Origin: CAZPNX01 sp964588285
GTDB taxonomy: Bacteria > Edwardsbacteria > AC1 > EtOH8
Reading direction: 5' to 3'
DNA: 23,408 nt
Assembly (NCBI GenBank): GCA_964588285.1
Contig: CAZPNX010000034.1
Coordinates: forward strand, 1-23,408
The translations under genes and the position numbers were made by a program. Below are positions 5,759 to 13,443 of this stretch, piece after piece (position 1 is the stretch's first letter; each line of letters opens with the position of its first letter). The notes under the pieces are model-generated. The model searched no databases. It worked only from the letters and a program-made list of their open reading frames with translations, and was not told the origin of the DNA.

Positions 5759-6883
5759 TTAGAATCCCATCTGCCTCAACCGCACCAAGTCTATCTTCCT
5801 CTCGGCCAGGCCGTCGTAGGAGAAGAGGACGATGTTGTCCATCCCCAGCCGTCGCAGCTGCAAGGCCTTGTCCACGATCCCCTCCGGGCTGTCGCGCCAG
5901 GCACCCAATCCTATGTATATATCTCCTCTTCCTTTGTATCTATAGGCTTTCTGGGCCAATCTGACGACAGCCTTGGCGTCGGGCGAGTAGTCCATCAGCA
6001 CCGCGAAGTCCAGCCAGCCCGAGGCCAGCCAGTTGGGCCAGTCCTGCCCGAAGCCCAGCCTGGCCTCGTCCGGGTCGGGCTTGACCGCGGCCGACAGCTT
6101 CACCCAGGGGCTGGCAGTCGCAATATCGTTCTTTATCCAGGCCACCAGCTCGGTGATCTGGTGCAGCCGCCACCGGTACCAGGCGTCCCAGTAGGAGCGC
6201 AGCCTGGGATCGCCGTCGAAGAAACGCACCGGATCCACGGTATAGGCTTGGTAGAAGCCCAGCCGGCTGGAGGGATCGTAGGAAAAGTCTATGTGGCCGT
6301 AGCGCACATAGTCCAGATGGATGCCGTCGACGTCGTAGCGGAGGATGATCTCCTGCACCAGGGAGCGGATGTAGGCCTTGACATCGGGGCAGGCCGGAGA
6401 AAGGTAGACCCCCTCCAGTCCGTTTTTGGTCAGCTCCCATTGGCTGTAATCCTTCAAACTGCGCCCTCCGGCGTCGGCGGCAAACCAGCGGGAACCGCGA
6501 TAGTAAGCGTGTTTTGGGCTGGAGGGCCGCTGGTCCGAGGACCAGACGAAATAGACGTTTATCCAGGCATGTATCCGGATGCCCCGCTGCTTGCACTCTT
6601 TAACCATGAGCTTTAGGGGGTCGAACGAGCCGGTGACCACCGGTACGGACGGAGCGACGCGCGAAGGATAGTAGGCCTCGCCCTTGGCGTAGAACTGGAC
6701 GAAGAGGTCGGTGATGCCGGCCTCTTCCGCCTGCTCCGCTATCTTCCTGACGTTCTGCGGAGAGTTCAAGGAATAACGCACCACCCACAAACCCTTAACC
6801 CCGACCGGTGATCCGGAGTCCGCCTTTTCCGGACAAACTAGGGCCAGAAGCAGGATTAAGATCGGTATCCGTGATTGTATCAT
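5759..6883 (-). CDS. secreted GHL10-type (family 10 glycosylhydrolase-like) protein
   Basis: The 374-residue protein has an N-terminal signal peptide (hydrophobic core about 7-17; cleavage uncertain, and the A-L-V-C at 14-17 is a poor lipobox). One TIM-barrel domain of the GHL10/DUF187 type fills the rest. Typical family pieces are G-L-W-V-V-R-Y near 31, R-G-I-R-I-H-A-W-I-N at 100-109, L-S-P-A-C-P-D-V at 161-168, and D-G-I-H-L-D-Y-V-R-Y at 186-195 with the conserved Asp191. Members are thought to act on cell-wall or other polysaccharides outside the cytoplasm. The substrate is unknown. The start codon lies only seven bases after the terminator hairpin of the ribosomal operon and has no Shine-Dalgarno. 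No better start exists without losing the signal peptide. Confidence 0.85.
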   Translation of the reverse strand: MIQSRIPILILLLALVCPEKADSGSPVGVKGLWVVRYSLNSPQNVRKIAEQAEEAGITDLFVQFYAKGEAYYPSRVAPSVPVVTGSFDPLKLMVKECKQRGIRIHAWINVYFVWSSDQRPSSPKHAYYRGSRWFAADAGGRSLKDYSQWELTKNGLEGVYLSPACPDVKAYIRSLVQEIILRYDVDGIHLDYVRYGHIDFSYDPSSRLGFYQAYTVDPVRFFDGDPRLRSYWDAWYRWRLHQITELVAWIKNDIATASPWVKLSAAVKPDPDEARLGFGQDWPNWLASGWLDFAVLMDYSPDAKAVVRLAQKAYRYKGRGDIYIGLGAWRDSPEGIVDKALQLRRLGMDNIVLFSYDGLAERKIDLVRLRQMGF

Positions 6884-6926
6884 AATAAAAATAGCGTAAA
6901 GCCCTTATTGTGGAGCTTTACGCTAT
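6884..6926 (-). terminator. intrinsic terminator of the S10-spc-alpha superoperon
   Basis: GCTTTACGCTAT (6915-6926) and ATAGCGTAAAGC (6891-6902) form a perfect 12-bp stem with a 12-base loop. On the minus strand the stem is followed by TTTTATTATG. It starts 15 bases past the rplQ stop, the expected end of the superoperon. The T-run reaches to within one base of the ATG of the next gene. Confidence 0.9.
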
Positions 6927-6941
6927 CGTCATTTTGCCGAT

Positions 6942-7457
6942 TTACTTCTTGTCCCCGGCCTCTTTTTTGGTTTCCTGGACGGACTCTTTTTTTGCCTTTG
7001 GCTCTCCCTTTTTCTTCTCCGGCTTCGGGGCTTTCACCTTTTTCTCGCCGGGTTCGACTTTTTTCTCGCCCTTTTCGCCCTTGGCCGCTTTGACCTTCAT
7101 CTTGGCTCCGTGCAGCTCCATCATGGCCATCAGGGCTCCGTCCCCGGGCCGCGGCCAGAGCTTGGTGACGGTTACAAAACCGGAGGTCCGGTCCTTCATC
7201 CTGGGGGCGATCTCATCGAACAGCTTTTTCAGCACCCGGTTCTCGCGGATGGTACGGGCGGCCAGCCTCCGTGAGGCCAGGCTGCCCTGGCGGGCGTATG
7301 ATATCAGTCGTTCGGCCAGGCGTTTGGCGGCCTGGGCCTTTTTGTCGGTGGTCCGGATACGCTCGTGCTTGAACAGCGAGGTGACCATGTTGTCCAACAT
7401 GGCGGCCCGCGGCGAAGAGGAGCGGCCCAGCTTGAGGTTTTTCTTTCGGTGTCGCAT
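6942..7457 (-). CDS. rplQ: 50S ribosomal protein L17 with long basic tail
   Basis: L17 binds 23S rRNA near the exit-tunnel side of the large subunit. Residues 1-117 are a normal L17 core (M-R-H-R-K-K start, R-T-T-D-K-K-A near 35-41, T-K-L-W-P-R-P-G-D-G at 98-107). An extra tail of about 54 residues (118-171), almost entirely Lys, Glu, Pro, Ala and Gly, roughly adds half again to the usual 115-130 residues. The tail has loosely repeated E-K-K units and is likely disordered and RNA-binding. The gene follows rpoA by nine bases and is the last of the superoperon, ending at a strong terminator. Confidence 0.98.
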   Translation of the reverse strand: MRHRKKNLKLGRSSSPRAAMLDNMVTSLFKHERIRTTDKKAQAAKRLAERLISYARQGSLASRRLAARTIRENRVLKKLFDEIAPRMKDRTSGFVTVTKLWPRPGDGALMAMMELHGAKMKVKAAKGEKGEKKVEPGEKKVKAPKPEKKKGEPKAKKESVQETKKEAGDKK

Positions 7458-7466
7458 TTTTCGGCC

Positions 7467-8447
7467 TTATTTCTTCTGGTCGATCAGGTTTTCGATTTTC
7501 ATGCCGAAGGTCAGGTTCATGTTCTTGAGGATGGCGTTGAGCTCGGCCAGCGACTTGCGCCCGAAGTTGCGGTACTTCAGCATCTCGGCCTCGGTCTTCT
7601 GCACCAGATCGGCCAGGGTGAAGATGTTGTTGGCCCTGAGGCAGTTGGCCGAACGCACCGACAGCTCCAGCTCCTCCACCGTCTTGGAAAGCAGGTCCCT
7701 CATCCTGACGGCGTCGGTGTCCAGGTGCTCCTCGCGGCCCTCCTCCTCCCTCTCCCCAAAGCTGAGGAACAGGCTGAGGTGCTCCTGCAGCAGCTTGGCG
7801 GCGTGGGACAAGGCCAGGTCCGGACGCATGGTGCCGTCGGTGCTGATCTCCAAAATGAGACGGTCGTAATCGGTCCTCTCACCCACCCGGCAGTTCTCCA
7901 CCTGGAAGTTAACCTTGGTAACCGGGGAGAAGGAGGCATCCAGCGGGATGAGCCCGATGGTGTTGTATGACTTGCGGAATACCTCGGCCGGCACATAGCC
8001 CCGTCCGTGGTCAACCGTCAGCTCCAGCTTGAGGGCTCCGTCCTCGGAAAGGGTGGCCAGGTGCTGCTCCGGATTGATGATCTCGACGTCGGCATCCGGA
8101 TCGATGGCGGCTGCGGTCACCACCCCCTTGGACTGGGATTTGAGGTACATGGTTTTGGGATGCTCCGAGTGAAGGCGCAGACGCATCTGCTTCAGGTTGA
8201 GGACGATCTCGGTGACGTCCTCGACCACTCCGGGGATGGTGGAGAATTCGTGAAGCACCCCCTCGATCTTGACGGCCACCACCGCCGCCCCCGGGATGGA
8301 TGACAGCAGCACCCGGCGCAGGGCGTTGCCCAGGGTCAGGCCGTAACCCCGCTCCAGGGGCTCGGCGATGAAGCGTCCGAAGGTCTGGCTGTGGGTGGAT
8401 TCATCTATGGCGATGCCCTTGGGCATCTGAAGGCTTTTCCATCTCAT
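7467..8447 (-). CDS. rpoA: DNA-directed RNA polymerase subunit alpha
   Basis: Alpha dimerises to seed RNA polymerase assembly, and its C-terminal domain binds UP elements and activators. The 326-residue protein is normal length. The N-terminal assembly domain carries the L-E-R-G-Y-G-L-T-L-G-N-A-L-R-R signature at 31-45. A short acidic linker (E-R-E-E-E-G-R-E-E, about 235) leads to the helix-hairpin-helix C-terminal domain (about 255-315), which contains E-L-S-V-R-S-A-N-C-L and N-F-G-R-K-S-L. The ATG at 8447 gives the M-x-W-K-S-L-Q-M-P-K beginning common in the family, with an AGGGGGG about ten bases upstream. The 114-base gap to rpsD is GC-rich with palindromes. Confidence 0.99.
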   Translation of the reverse strand: MRWKSLQMPKGIAIDESTHSQTFGRFIAEPLERGYGLTLGNALRRVLLSSIPGAAVVAVKIEGVLHEFSTIPGVVEDVTEIVLNLKQMRLRLHSEHPKTMYLKSQSKGVVTAAAIDPDADVEIINPEQHLATLSEDGALKLELTVDHGRGYVPAEVFRKSYNTIGLIPLDASFSPVTKVNFQVENCRVGERTDYDRLILEISTDGTMRPDLALSHAAKLLQEHLSLFLSFGEREEEGREEHLDTDAVRMRDLLSKTVEELELSVRSANCLRANNIFTLADLVQKTEAEMLKYRNFGRKSLAELNAILKNMNLTFGMKIENLIDQKK

Positions 8448-8561
8448 GGACGTGCGACCCCCCTAATGTTTTTGGGTTGCCCCCGCCCGGCAGCTCCCGG
8501 CAAAGCTATGATTATTTTCTGATGCCGGATCCGGCCCGTACGCCGGCGCAGCGGGGAAGGT
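8448..8561. other. GC-palindromic gap between rpsD and rpoA
   Basis: This is one of the largest spacers in the alpha block. It holds a perfect 12-base palindrome GCCGGATCCGGC (8524-8535) and further GCCGGG/CCCGGC inverted segments near 8485-8505, plus the rpoA ribosome site. There is no T-run, so I do not call a terminator. A role in mRNA processing or in setting rpoA level is possible but unproved. Confidence 0.4.
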
Positions 8562-9191
8562 CTACTTGGAGTAAAGCTCGACGATCAGCTGCTCGTTGAT
8601 GGGCAGGTTGATCGACTCCCGGGTGGGGATGCTCACCACCCGGCCGGTGAGCGAACCGGCGTCCAGCTCCAGCCAGCCGGGCCTCTCGCTCCCCTTGGAC
8701 TTCTCCAGGGTGTCCTTGATGGGCACCATCTCCTTGCTCTTGGGCCTGACTTTGATTTCGTCGCCGGGACGCAGGAGATGCGATGGAATGTTGACTATCC
8801 GTCCGTTGACGGTGAAGTGGCGGTGGCCGATAAGCTGGCGGGCGGCCGAGCGGGAGGAGGCGAATCCCAAGCGGTAGACCACATTGTCCAGCCGGCGCTC
8901 CAGCAGGGCCAGCAGATTGTCTCCGGTCACCCCCTTCATCCTTGAGGCCTTGTCGAAGTAGCCGCGGAACTGCCGCTCCAGTATCCCGTAGATGCTGCGC
9001 ACCTTTTGCTTCTCCCGCAGGTGGATGGCGTAGCCGGTGGGCTTGGGCATCCTCTCCTTGCCGTGCTCGCCCGGCGGATAGCCCCGCCTTTCATAGGAGC
9101 ACTTGGCGGTGGCGCAGCGTTCTCCCTTGAGGAACAACTTCATGCCCTCGCGGCGGCAGCGCTTGCACCGGGAATCCTTGAACCTGGCCAT
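8562..9191 (-). CDS. rpsD: 30S ribosomal protein S4 (zinc-binding form)
   Basis: S4 nucleates assembly of the 16S rRNA 5' domain and in many bacteria represses its own operon. The 209-residue protein has the zinc-binding N-terminus of the C+ form (C9, C12, C26, C31), the Y-P-P-G-E-H-G motif at 38-44, and the S4 RNA-binding domain (about 98-160, R-R-L-D-N-V-V-Y-R-L-G). The ATG at 9191 gives the classical M-A-R-F start and has AGGAGG upstream. It lies between rpsK (71-base gap) and rpoA. Confidence 0.99.
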   Translation of the reverse strand: MARFKDSRCKRCRREGMKLFLKGERCATAKCSYERRGYPPGEHGKERMPKPTGYAIHLREKQKVRSIYGILERQFRGYFDKASRMKGVTGDNLLALLERRLDNVVYRLGFASSRSAARQLIGHRHFTVNGRIVNIPSHLLRPGDEIKVRPKSKEMVPIKDTLEKSKGSERPGWLELDAGSLTGRVVSIPTRESINLPINEQLIVELYSK

Positions 9192-9262
9192 CTATCTGAA
9201 AACCTCCTAATGTATTCCTTGTCTGACTTAGCCGGTCGGGCCGGCGCCCTGGGAAAACCGGT

Positions 9263-9652
9263 TTAAACCCGTCGCTTCTTGGGAGGACGGCAACCGTTGT
9301 GGGGCACCGGGGTGACGTCCCGGATGACGGTGACGTCCAGTCCGGCCGCCTGCAGGGCCCGGACGGCCGACTCCCGGCCCGATCCCGGACCCTTGACCCA
9401 GGCCTCCACCTTCTGCATGCCCAGTCCCAGGGCGATCTTGGCGCAGCTTTCGGCCGCCACCTGGGCGGCGAACGGCGTCGACTTCCGGGAGCCCTTGTAG
9501 CCGGCCTTGCCGGCCGAGGCCCAGGCGATGACGTTGCCGTTCTTGTCGGTGATGGTGACGATGGTGTTGTTGAAGGTCGACTGGATGTGGGCGATGCCCG
9601 CCAATTCGATCTTCTTTTCCTTCTTGCGGACCTGCTTTTTCTCTTCGGCCAT
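9263..9652 (-). CDS. rpsK: 30S ribosomal protein S11
   Basis: S11 forms part of the platform of the small subunit next to the E-site mRNA. From the chosen ATG it has 129 residues: a short Lys-rich head, then the G-I-A-H-I-Q-S-T-F-N-N-T core, and a C-terminal D-V-T-P-V-P-H-N-G-C-R-P-P-K-K-R-R-V that is typical of the family. The start at 9652 was preferred over the in-frame ATG at 9676 because AGGAGAGG lies just before it, and family members begin near this point. Confidence 0.99.
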   Translation of the reverse strand: MAEEKKQVRKKEKKIELAGIAHIQSTFNNTIVTITDKNGNVIAWASAGKAGYKGSRKSTPFAAQVAAESCAKIALGLGMQKVEAWVKGPGSGRESAVRALQAAGLDVTVIRDVTPVPHNGCRPPKKRRV

Positions 9653-9741
9653 TATCCTCTCCTGCTGTGACGGCACCCTGACCGCGCTAGCTTTTTATCT
9701 ACTGGATTCCGCCGCCTTACCCCTTGTTCTCTTTGCCCTGA

Positions 9742-10125
9742 TCACTTCTTGGCGGGCGCCTTCTTCTTGACCACGCCGGCCTTCTTCGGACCCTTGCGGG
9801 TGCGGGCGTTGGTCCGGGTTCTCTGGCCCCTCACCGGCAGGCCCTTGCGGTGGCGCAGCCCGCGGTAGCAGCCGATCTCCATCAGGCGCTTGATGGACAT
9901 GGCCGTCTCGGTGCGCTTGGCGCCCTCCACCTTGTACTCCGACTCGATGATGGCCCGCAGGCGGCCTATCTCCTCCTCGCTCAGGTCCTTGACCCTCTTG
10001 CTGGGATTGACCTTGGCCGACAGCAGGATGCGCCTGGCCGAGGCCGGACCCAGCCCGTAGATATAGGTCAGCCCGACCTCGATCCTCTTCTCCCGTGGCA
10101 GGTCGACGCCGCTGATTCTAGCCAC
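9742..10125 (-). CDS. rpsM: 30S ribosomal protein S13
   Basis: S13 sits in the head of the small subunit and contacts the P-site tRNA and the large subunit. It has 127 residues with the M-A-R-I-S-G-V-D-L-P start, the helix-hairpin-helix-like G-L-G-P-A-S-A-R-R-I segment, and the G-L-P-V-R-G-Q-R-T-R-T-N-A-R-T-R-K-G motif. A Lys/Ala tail follows (about 113-127). It starts the classical alpha block, 20 bases after rpmJ. Confidence 0.99.
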   Translation of the reverse strand: MARISGVDLPREKRIEVGLTYIYGLGPASARRILLSAKVNPSKRVKDLSEEEIGRLRAIIESEYKVEGAKRTETAMSIKRLMEIGCYRGLRHRKGLPVRGQRTRTNARTRKGPKKAGVVKKKAPAKK

Positions 10126-10145
10126 CTTAGCCCTCCTCTATTCCT

Positions 10146-10259
10146 TTAGCCCTGACGCTGTTTGTGCCGGGGATTCTTGCAGATCACCCGCAGAACCCCG
10201 CGCCTTTTGACGAGCTTACAGTGCTCGCAGACCTTTTTCACCGAAGCCTTGACCTTCAT
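10146..10259 (-). CDS. rpmJ: 50S ribosomal protein L36
   Basis: This very short gene encodes 37 residues starting M-K-V-K-A-S-V-K-K-V-C and ending H-K-Q-R-Q-G. L36 is a late-assembling zinc protein of the large subunit. The zinc ligands C11, C14, C27 and H32 are all present, so this is the zinc-binding (C+) form. It sits in its usual place between infA (43-base gap) and rpsM (20-base gap). The ATG is at 10259 and the TAA stop at 10148-10146. Confidence 0.97.
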   Translation of the reverse strand: MKVKASVKKVCEHCKLVKRRGVLRVICKNPRHKQRQG

Positions 10260-10302
10260 GGCCACACTCCCAAAATTGACGTTGCGTCCGTGACCGTCCC
10301 CA

Positions 10303-10521
10303 TCACTTGAAGCGGTAAATGATCCGGCCCCGGGACAGGTCGTAGGGCGACAGCTCCACCGTGATCTTGTCGCCGGGCAGGATCTTGATGAAATGCATTC
10401 GCATCTTGCCCGAGATATGAGCCAAAATGCGATGGCCGTTGGGAAGCTCCACCCGAAACGTGGCGTTGGGAAGGTTTTCGATGACCGTTCCCTCCACCTG
10501 GATCCCTTCCTGTTTGGCCAT
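10303..10521 (-). CDS. infA: translation initiation factor IF-1
   Basis: IF-1 is a single S1/OB-fold domain that binds the A site of the 30S subunit during initiation. The 72-residue protein is full length. It begins M-A-K-Q-E-G-I-Q-V-E-G and contains L-P-N-A-T-F-R-V-E-L, H-I-S-G-K-M-R, I-L-P-G-D-K-I and the terminal R-G-R-I-I-Y-R. It lies between map (47-base gap) and rpmJ, the standard arrangement. Confidence 0.99.
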   Translation of the reverse strand: MAKQEGIQVEGTVIENLPNATFRVELPNGHRILAHISGKMRMHFIKILPGDKITVELSPYDLSRGRIIYRFK

Positions 10522-10568
10522 AATACGCTGCTTTTCCGCCTTCCGGTTTGTATAAATTTTGATTTAGA

Positions 10569-11318
10569 TTACCTGGTGGCTACCAGCGGCTGGTCCTGGG
10601 TGACCACCACCGTGTCCTCGAAATGGGCCGACAGGCTGCCGTCGGCGGTGACCACAGTCCAGCCGTCCGGCAGAAAATCCACCTGCCAGCCGCCAGCGTT
10701 GACCATGGGCTCAATGGCCAGCACCATTCCCGGTTTGAGCAGAGGGGTCAGCCCGGCCTTGTGAAAGTTCGGTATCTCCGGATCTTCGTGCAGGGCCTTT
10801 CCCACCCCGTGGCCGCATAGCTGCCGCACCACCGAGAAGCCGGCCGCTTCGGCCGTCATCTGGATGGCCCGCGACAGGTCGGCCACCCGGTTGCCGGGCC
10901 GGGCCGCCTCCATCGCCCGTTCCAAGGCCTGCCGGGCCGTGGCCGAAAGTTTTATGGCTAAGGGCTCCGGCGCCGGGCCGATCAAAAAGGTGCGGGCGGC
11001 GTCGGCAATATAGCCTTGGAACTCCACCCCGACGTCTATGCCCACCAAGTCGCCGTCGGCCAGCAATCTTTGGGGGCTGGGAATGCCGTGGACCACCTCA
11101 TGGTTGATGGAGATGCAGAGCGCAGCCGGATATCCCCGGTACCCCTTAAAAGCCGGCCTTCCCCCCTGATCGAGGATGAACGATTCGGCCAGGTGGTCCA
11201 GCTCGGCGGTTGAGGTTCCGGCCGACAGCCGCGGCTTCAGCACCGGCCAAAGTTCGGCGATGATGCGGCCTCCGGCCAATATCCGGTCTATCTCCCAGGG
11301 TTCCCTGACGGCTATCAT
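10569..11318 (-). CDS. map: methionine aminopeptidase, type I
   Basis: This enzyme removes the initiator methionine from nascent proteins. The 249-residue protein is a type Ia form without an N-terminal extension. All five metal ligands are present: D95 (G-I-D-V-G), D106 (A-D-A-A-R-T), H170 (C-G-H-G-V-G), E203 (A-I-E-P) and E234 (H-F-E-D). The substrate-contacting H77 (V-V-H-G-I-P) is also present. Its ATG overlaps the adk stop by one base (TGATG), so the two are translationally coupled. The gene lies in the usual secY-adk-map-infA order. Confidence 0.99.
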   Translation of the reverse strand: MIAVREPWEIDRILAGGRIIAELWPVLKPRLSAGTSTAELDHLAESFILDQGGRPAFKGYRGYPAALCISINHEVVHGIPSPQRLLADGDLVGIDVGVEFQGYIADAARTFLIGPAPEPLAIKLSATARQALERAMEAARPGNRVADLSRAIQMTAEAAGFSVVRQLCGHGVGKALHEDPEIPNFHKAGLTPLLKPGMVLAIEPMVNAGGWQVDFLPDGWTVVTADGSLSAHFEDTVVVTQDQPLVATR

Positions 11319-11965
11319 CAGACCTTGGTTAAAGCCTCTTTGAAAGAACGATAGACTTCCTCTGGTGGGCGCGATCCGTCAACCTGCTTCAGCAGTCCCC
11401 GGGAGCGATAGAAGTCCATCACCGGAGCGGTTTGCTGCTGGTGGACCCTGAGCCGGTTTTCCACTGTTTCCCGCCGGTCGTCGTCCCTCTGCTCCAAGGC
11501 GGCTCCGCAGTGGTCGCAGATGCCTTCGGTTTTCGGGGGCTGCGACATCAGATTGAAGATGGCTCCGCACTTGGGGCACATCCTTCTGGCCGTCAGTCGT
11601 TTGATCAACTCCTCGGGTTCGACCTCCAACGAGACCACGGCCTCTATCCGCTGCCCCAGACTGGACATCAGCCTGTCCAGGCCTTCGGCCTGGGCCACCG
11701 TCCTGGGGAATCCGTCCAGCAGGAAGCCTTTGGCGGCATCGGCCTTGCCCAAACGCTCCCGTATCATCTCCAGGATCAGATCGTCCGGCACCAGAGTTCC
11801 GCTGTCCATAAAGGCCTTGGCCTTGAGTCCCAGCGGGGTGCCGTCCTTGACCGCCTGGCGCAGCATGTCGCCGGTGGAGATATGGGGCACGCCCAGCTCC
11901 TGGACGGCCAAGCTGGCCTGGGTGCCCTTGCCCGAGCCCGGGGCGCCGAACAGGACTAGTCTCAT
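11318..11965 (-). CDS. adk: adenylate kinase (zinc-lid form)
   Basis: Adenylate kinase interconverts ATP plus AMP with two ADP. The 215-residue long form has the P-loop G-A-P-G-S-G-K-G-T at 7-15, the AMP-site D-G-F-P-R-T at 84-89, and a LID domain with four cysteines (C130, C133, C150, C153) that bind zinc, as in many Gram-positive and candidate-phylum enzymes. The ATG at 11965 is the family start. The 127-base gap upstream to secY contains a palindromic repeat. The stop overlaps map. Confidence 0.99.
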   Translation of the reverse strand: MRLVLFGAPGSGKGTQASLAVQELGVPHISTGDMLRQAVKDGTPLGLKAKAFMDSGTLVPDDLILEMIRERLGKADAAKGFLLDGFPRTVAQAEGLDRLMSSLGQRIEAVVSLEVEPEELIKRLTARRMCPKCGAIFNLMSQPPKTEGICDHCGAALEQRDDDRRETVENRLRVHQQQTAPVMDFYRSRGLLKQVDGSRPPEEVYRSFKEALTKV

Positions 11966-12002
11966 TTGCCGTCTGAGAACATTAATTTACATCTCTTTCA
12001 GG

Positions 12003-12064
12003 CCCACTAAACATGCGAAATGCACTATAATCAAACATCTTTCGCTTTTAGCGTGTTTCGCGGG
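12003..12064. repeat. palindromic element in the secY–adk gap
   Basis: The arms CCCACTAAACATGCGAAATGC (12003-12023) and the reverse complement of 12044-12064 match at 16 of 21 positions, with a 20-base loop. The ACACGAAA/GCGAAA style resembles the element between tuf and rpsJ. It has no U-tract and probably does not terminate. Confidence 0.65.
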
Positions 12065-12092
12065 CAATCCTATCCGGCTGGGGCTGTCCGGC

Positions 12093-13406
12093 TCACATCC
12101 GCCCGCCGCGGCCCGAGATCTTGCCCTTCTTGATAAAGCCCTCGTAGTGGCGCATCAGCAGGTGGGATTCGATCTGCTGCAGGGTGTCCAGGGCCACACC
12201 GACGATGATCAGCAAAGTGGTGCCCCCGAAGTAGAAGGGCACGTGGAACCACTTCATCAGTAGGGTGGGCAGGATGGCGATGATGGCGTAGAATATGGCC
12301 CCGGGCAGGGTGATGCGGGTCAGGATCCGGTCGATGTACTCGGCCGTCTTCTCGCCCGGCCGGATGCCGGGGATGAAGCCGCCGTACTTCTTCATGTTGC
12401 CGGCCATGTCCACCGGGTTGATGACGATGGCAGTGTAGAAATAGGCGAAGAAGATGATCATCCCGGCGAACAGCAGCTCGTAGACCAGGGCCCCCGGGGC
12501 GAAGGCCTGGGCCACGTTCTGGGCCCACTCCCCCTTGACGAAGGTGCCGATGGTCATGGGGAAGGCCAGCACGCTCTGGGCGAAGATGATGGGGATGACG
12601 CCGGCGGTGTTGAAGGACAAGGGGATATAGGTGCTCTGCCCGCCGTAGATCTTGCGGCCCACCACCCGCTTGGCGTACTGCACCGGGATCTTGCGGTTGC
12701 CCTGGGTCATCAGCACCACCGAGGCGGTGACGGCCACCATCAGGGCCAGCACCATCACCAACGGCAGCAAGCCCAGGCCTCCGCCGCGCACCTGGACGAT
12801 GGTCTGGATGATGTAGCCCGGAATGGAGTCCAGACAGCCCACGAAGATGATTAGGGAGATGCCGTTGCCGATGCCGCGCTCGGTAATCTGCTCGCCCAGC
12901 CACATGACGAAGATGGTGCCCGAGGTCATGGTCAGCATGGTCAACAGCCGGAAGGACAGGCCCGGATGGGGCACCACCGCCAGTCCGTTGGGGGCCAGCG
13001 ACTCCAAAAAAGTGGCGATGCCGTAAGAGTTGAAAAGAGCCAGCAGCACCGTGGCGTAGCGGGTGTATTGGTTGATCTTCTTGCGGCCCTGCTCCCCCTC
13101 CTTCTGCAGCTTCTCCAAAAAGGGGATGACCGATCCCAAAAGCTGCATGATGATCGAAGCCGAGATGTAGGGCATGATGCCCAGGGCGAAGATGGTGGCC
13201 CGGGACAGGTTGCCGCCCACAAACAGGTCGTACATCCCGAACAGGCTGCCCCGCTGGGCCCGGAAGAATTCGCCCAAGGCCTGGGTGTCGATGCCGGCGG
13301 TGGGCAGGTGCCCTCCGATGCGGTAGACCACCAGCAGCCCCAGGGTGAACAGGATGCGGCGCCTGAGCTCAGGGATGTTGAATATGTTCTGGATCTTCTC
13401 CCACAT
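12093..13406 (-). CDS. secY: preprotein translocase subunit SecY
   Basis: SecY is the channel of the Sec translocon in the inner membrane. The 437-residue protein has the expected ten hydrophobic segments, an F-N-I-P-E-L-R-R-R-I-L-F-T N-terminus, the P-F-L-E-K-L-Q-K-E-G-E-Q-G-R-K-K cytosolic loop, and the I-P-I-I-F-A-Q-S region typical of the family. Start 13406 is preferred because AGAG lies eight bases before it. The ATG at 13412 would add two residues but leaves only two bases of spacing. It follows rplO by 37 bases, across a GGGGCGCCCC palindrome (13431-13440). Confidence 0.98.
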   Translation of the reverse strand: MWEKIQNIFNIPELRRRILFTLGLLVVYRIGGHLPTAGIDTQALGEFFRAQRGSLFGMYDLFVGGNLSRATIFALGIMPYISASIIMQLLGSVIPFLEKLQKEGEQGRKKINQYTRYATVLLALFNSYGIATFLESLAPNGLAVVPHPGLSFRLLTMLTMTSGTIFVMWLGEQITERGIGNGISLIIFVGCLDSIPGYIIQTIVQVRGGGLGLLPLVMVLALMVAVTASVVLMTQGNRKIPVQYAKRVVGRKIYGGQSTYIPLSFNTAGVIPIIFAQSVLAFPMTIGTFVKGEWAQNVAQAFAPGALVYELLFAGMIIFFAYFYTAIVINPVDMAGNMKKYGGFIPGIRPGEKTAEYIDRILTRITLPGAIFYAIIAILPTLLMKWFHVPFYFGGTTLLIIVGVALDTLQQIESHLLMRHYEGFIKKGKISGRGGRM

Positions 13407-13443
13407 TACCATATCTCTATAGAGCTAAGAGGGGCGCCCCGCG

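Noticed and set aside
6910..7869. Plus-strand 319-codon open frame
   Set aside because: Antisense to rplQ and rpoA. The Ser/Phe-rich stretch is the reverse of the Lys/Glu tail codons.
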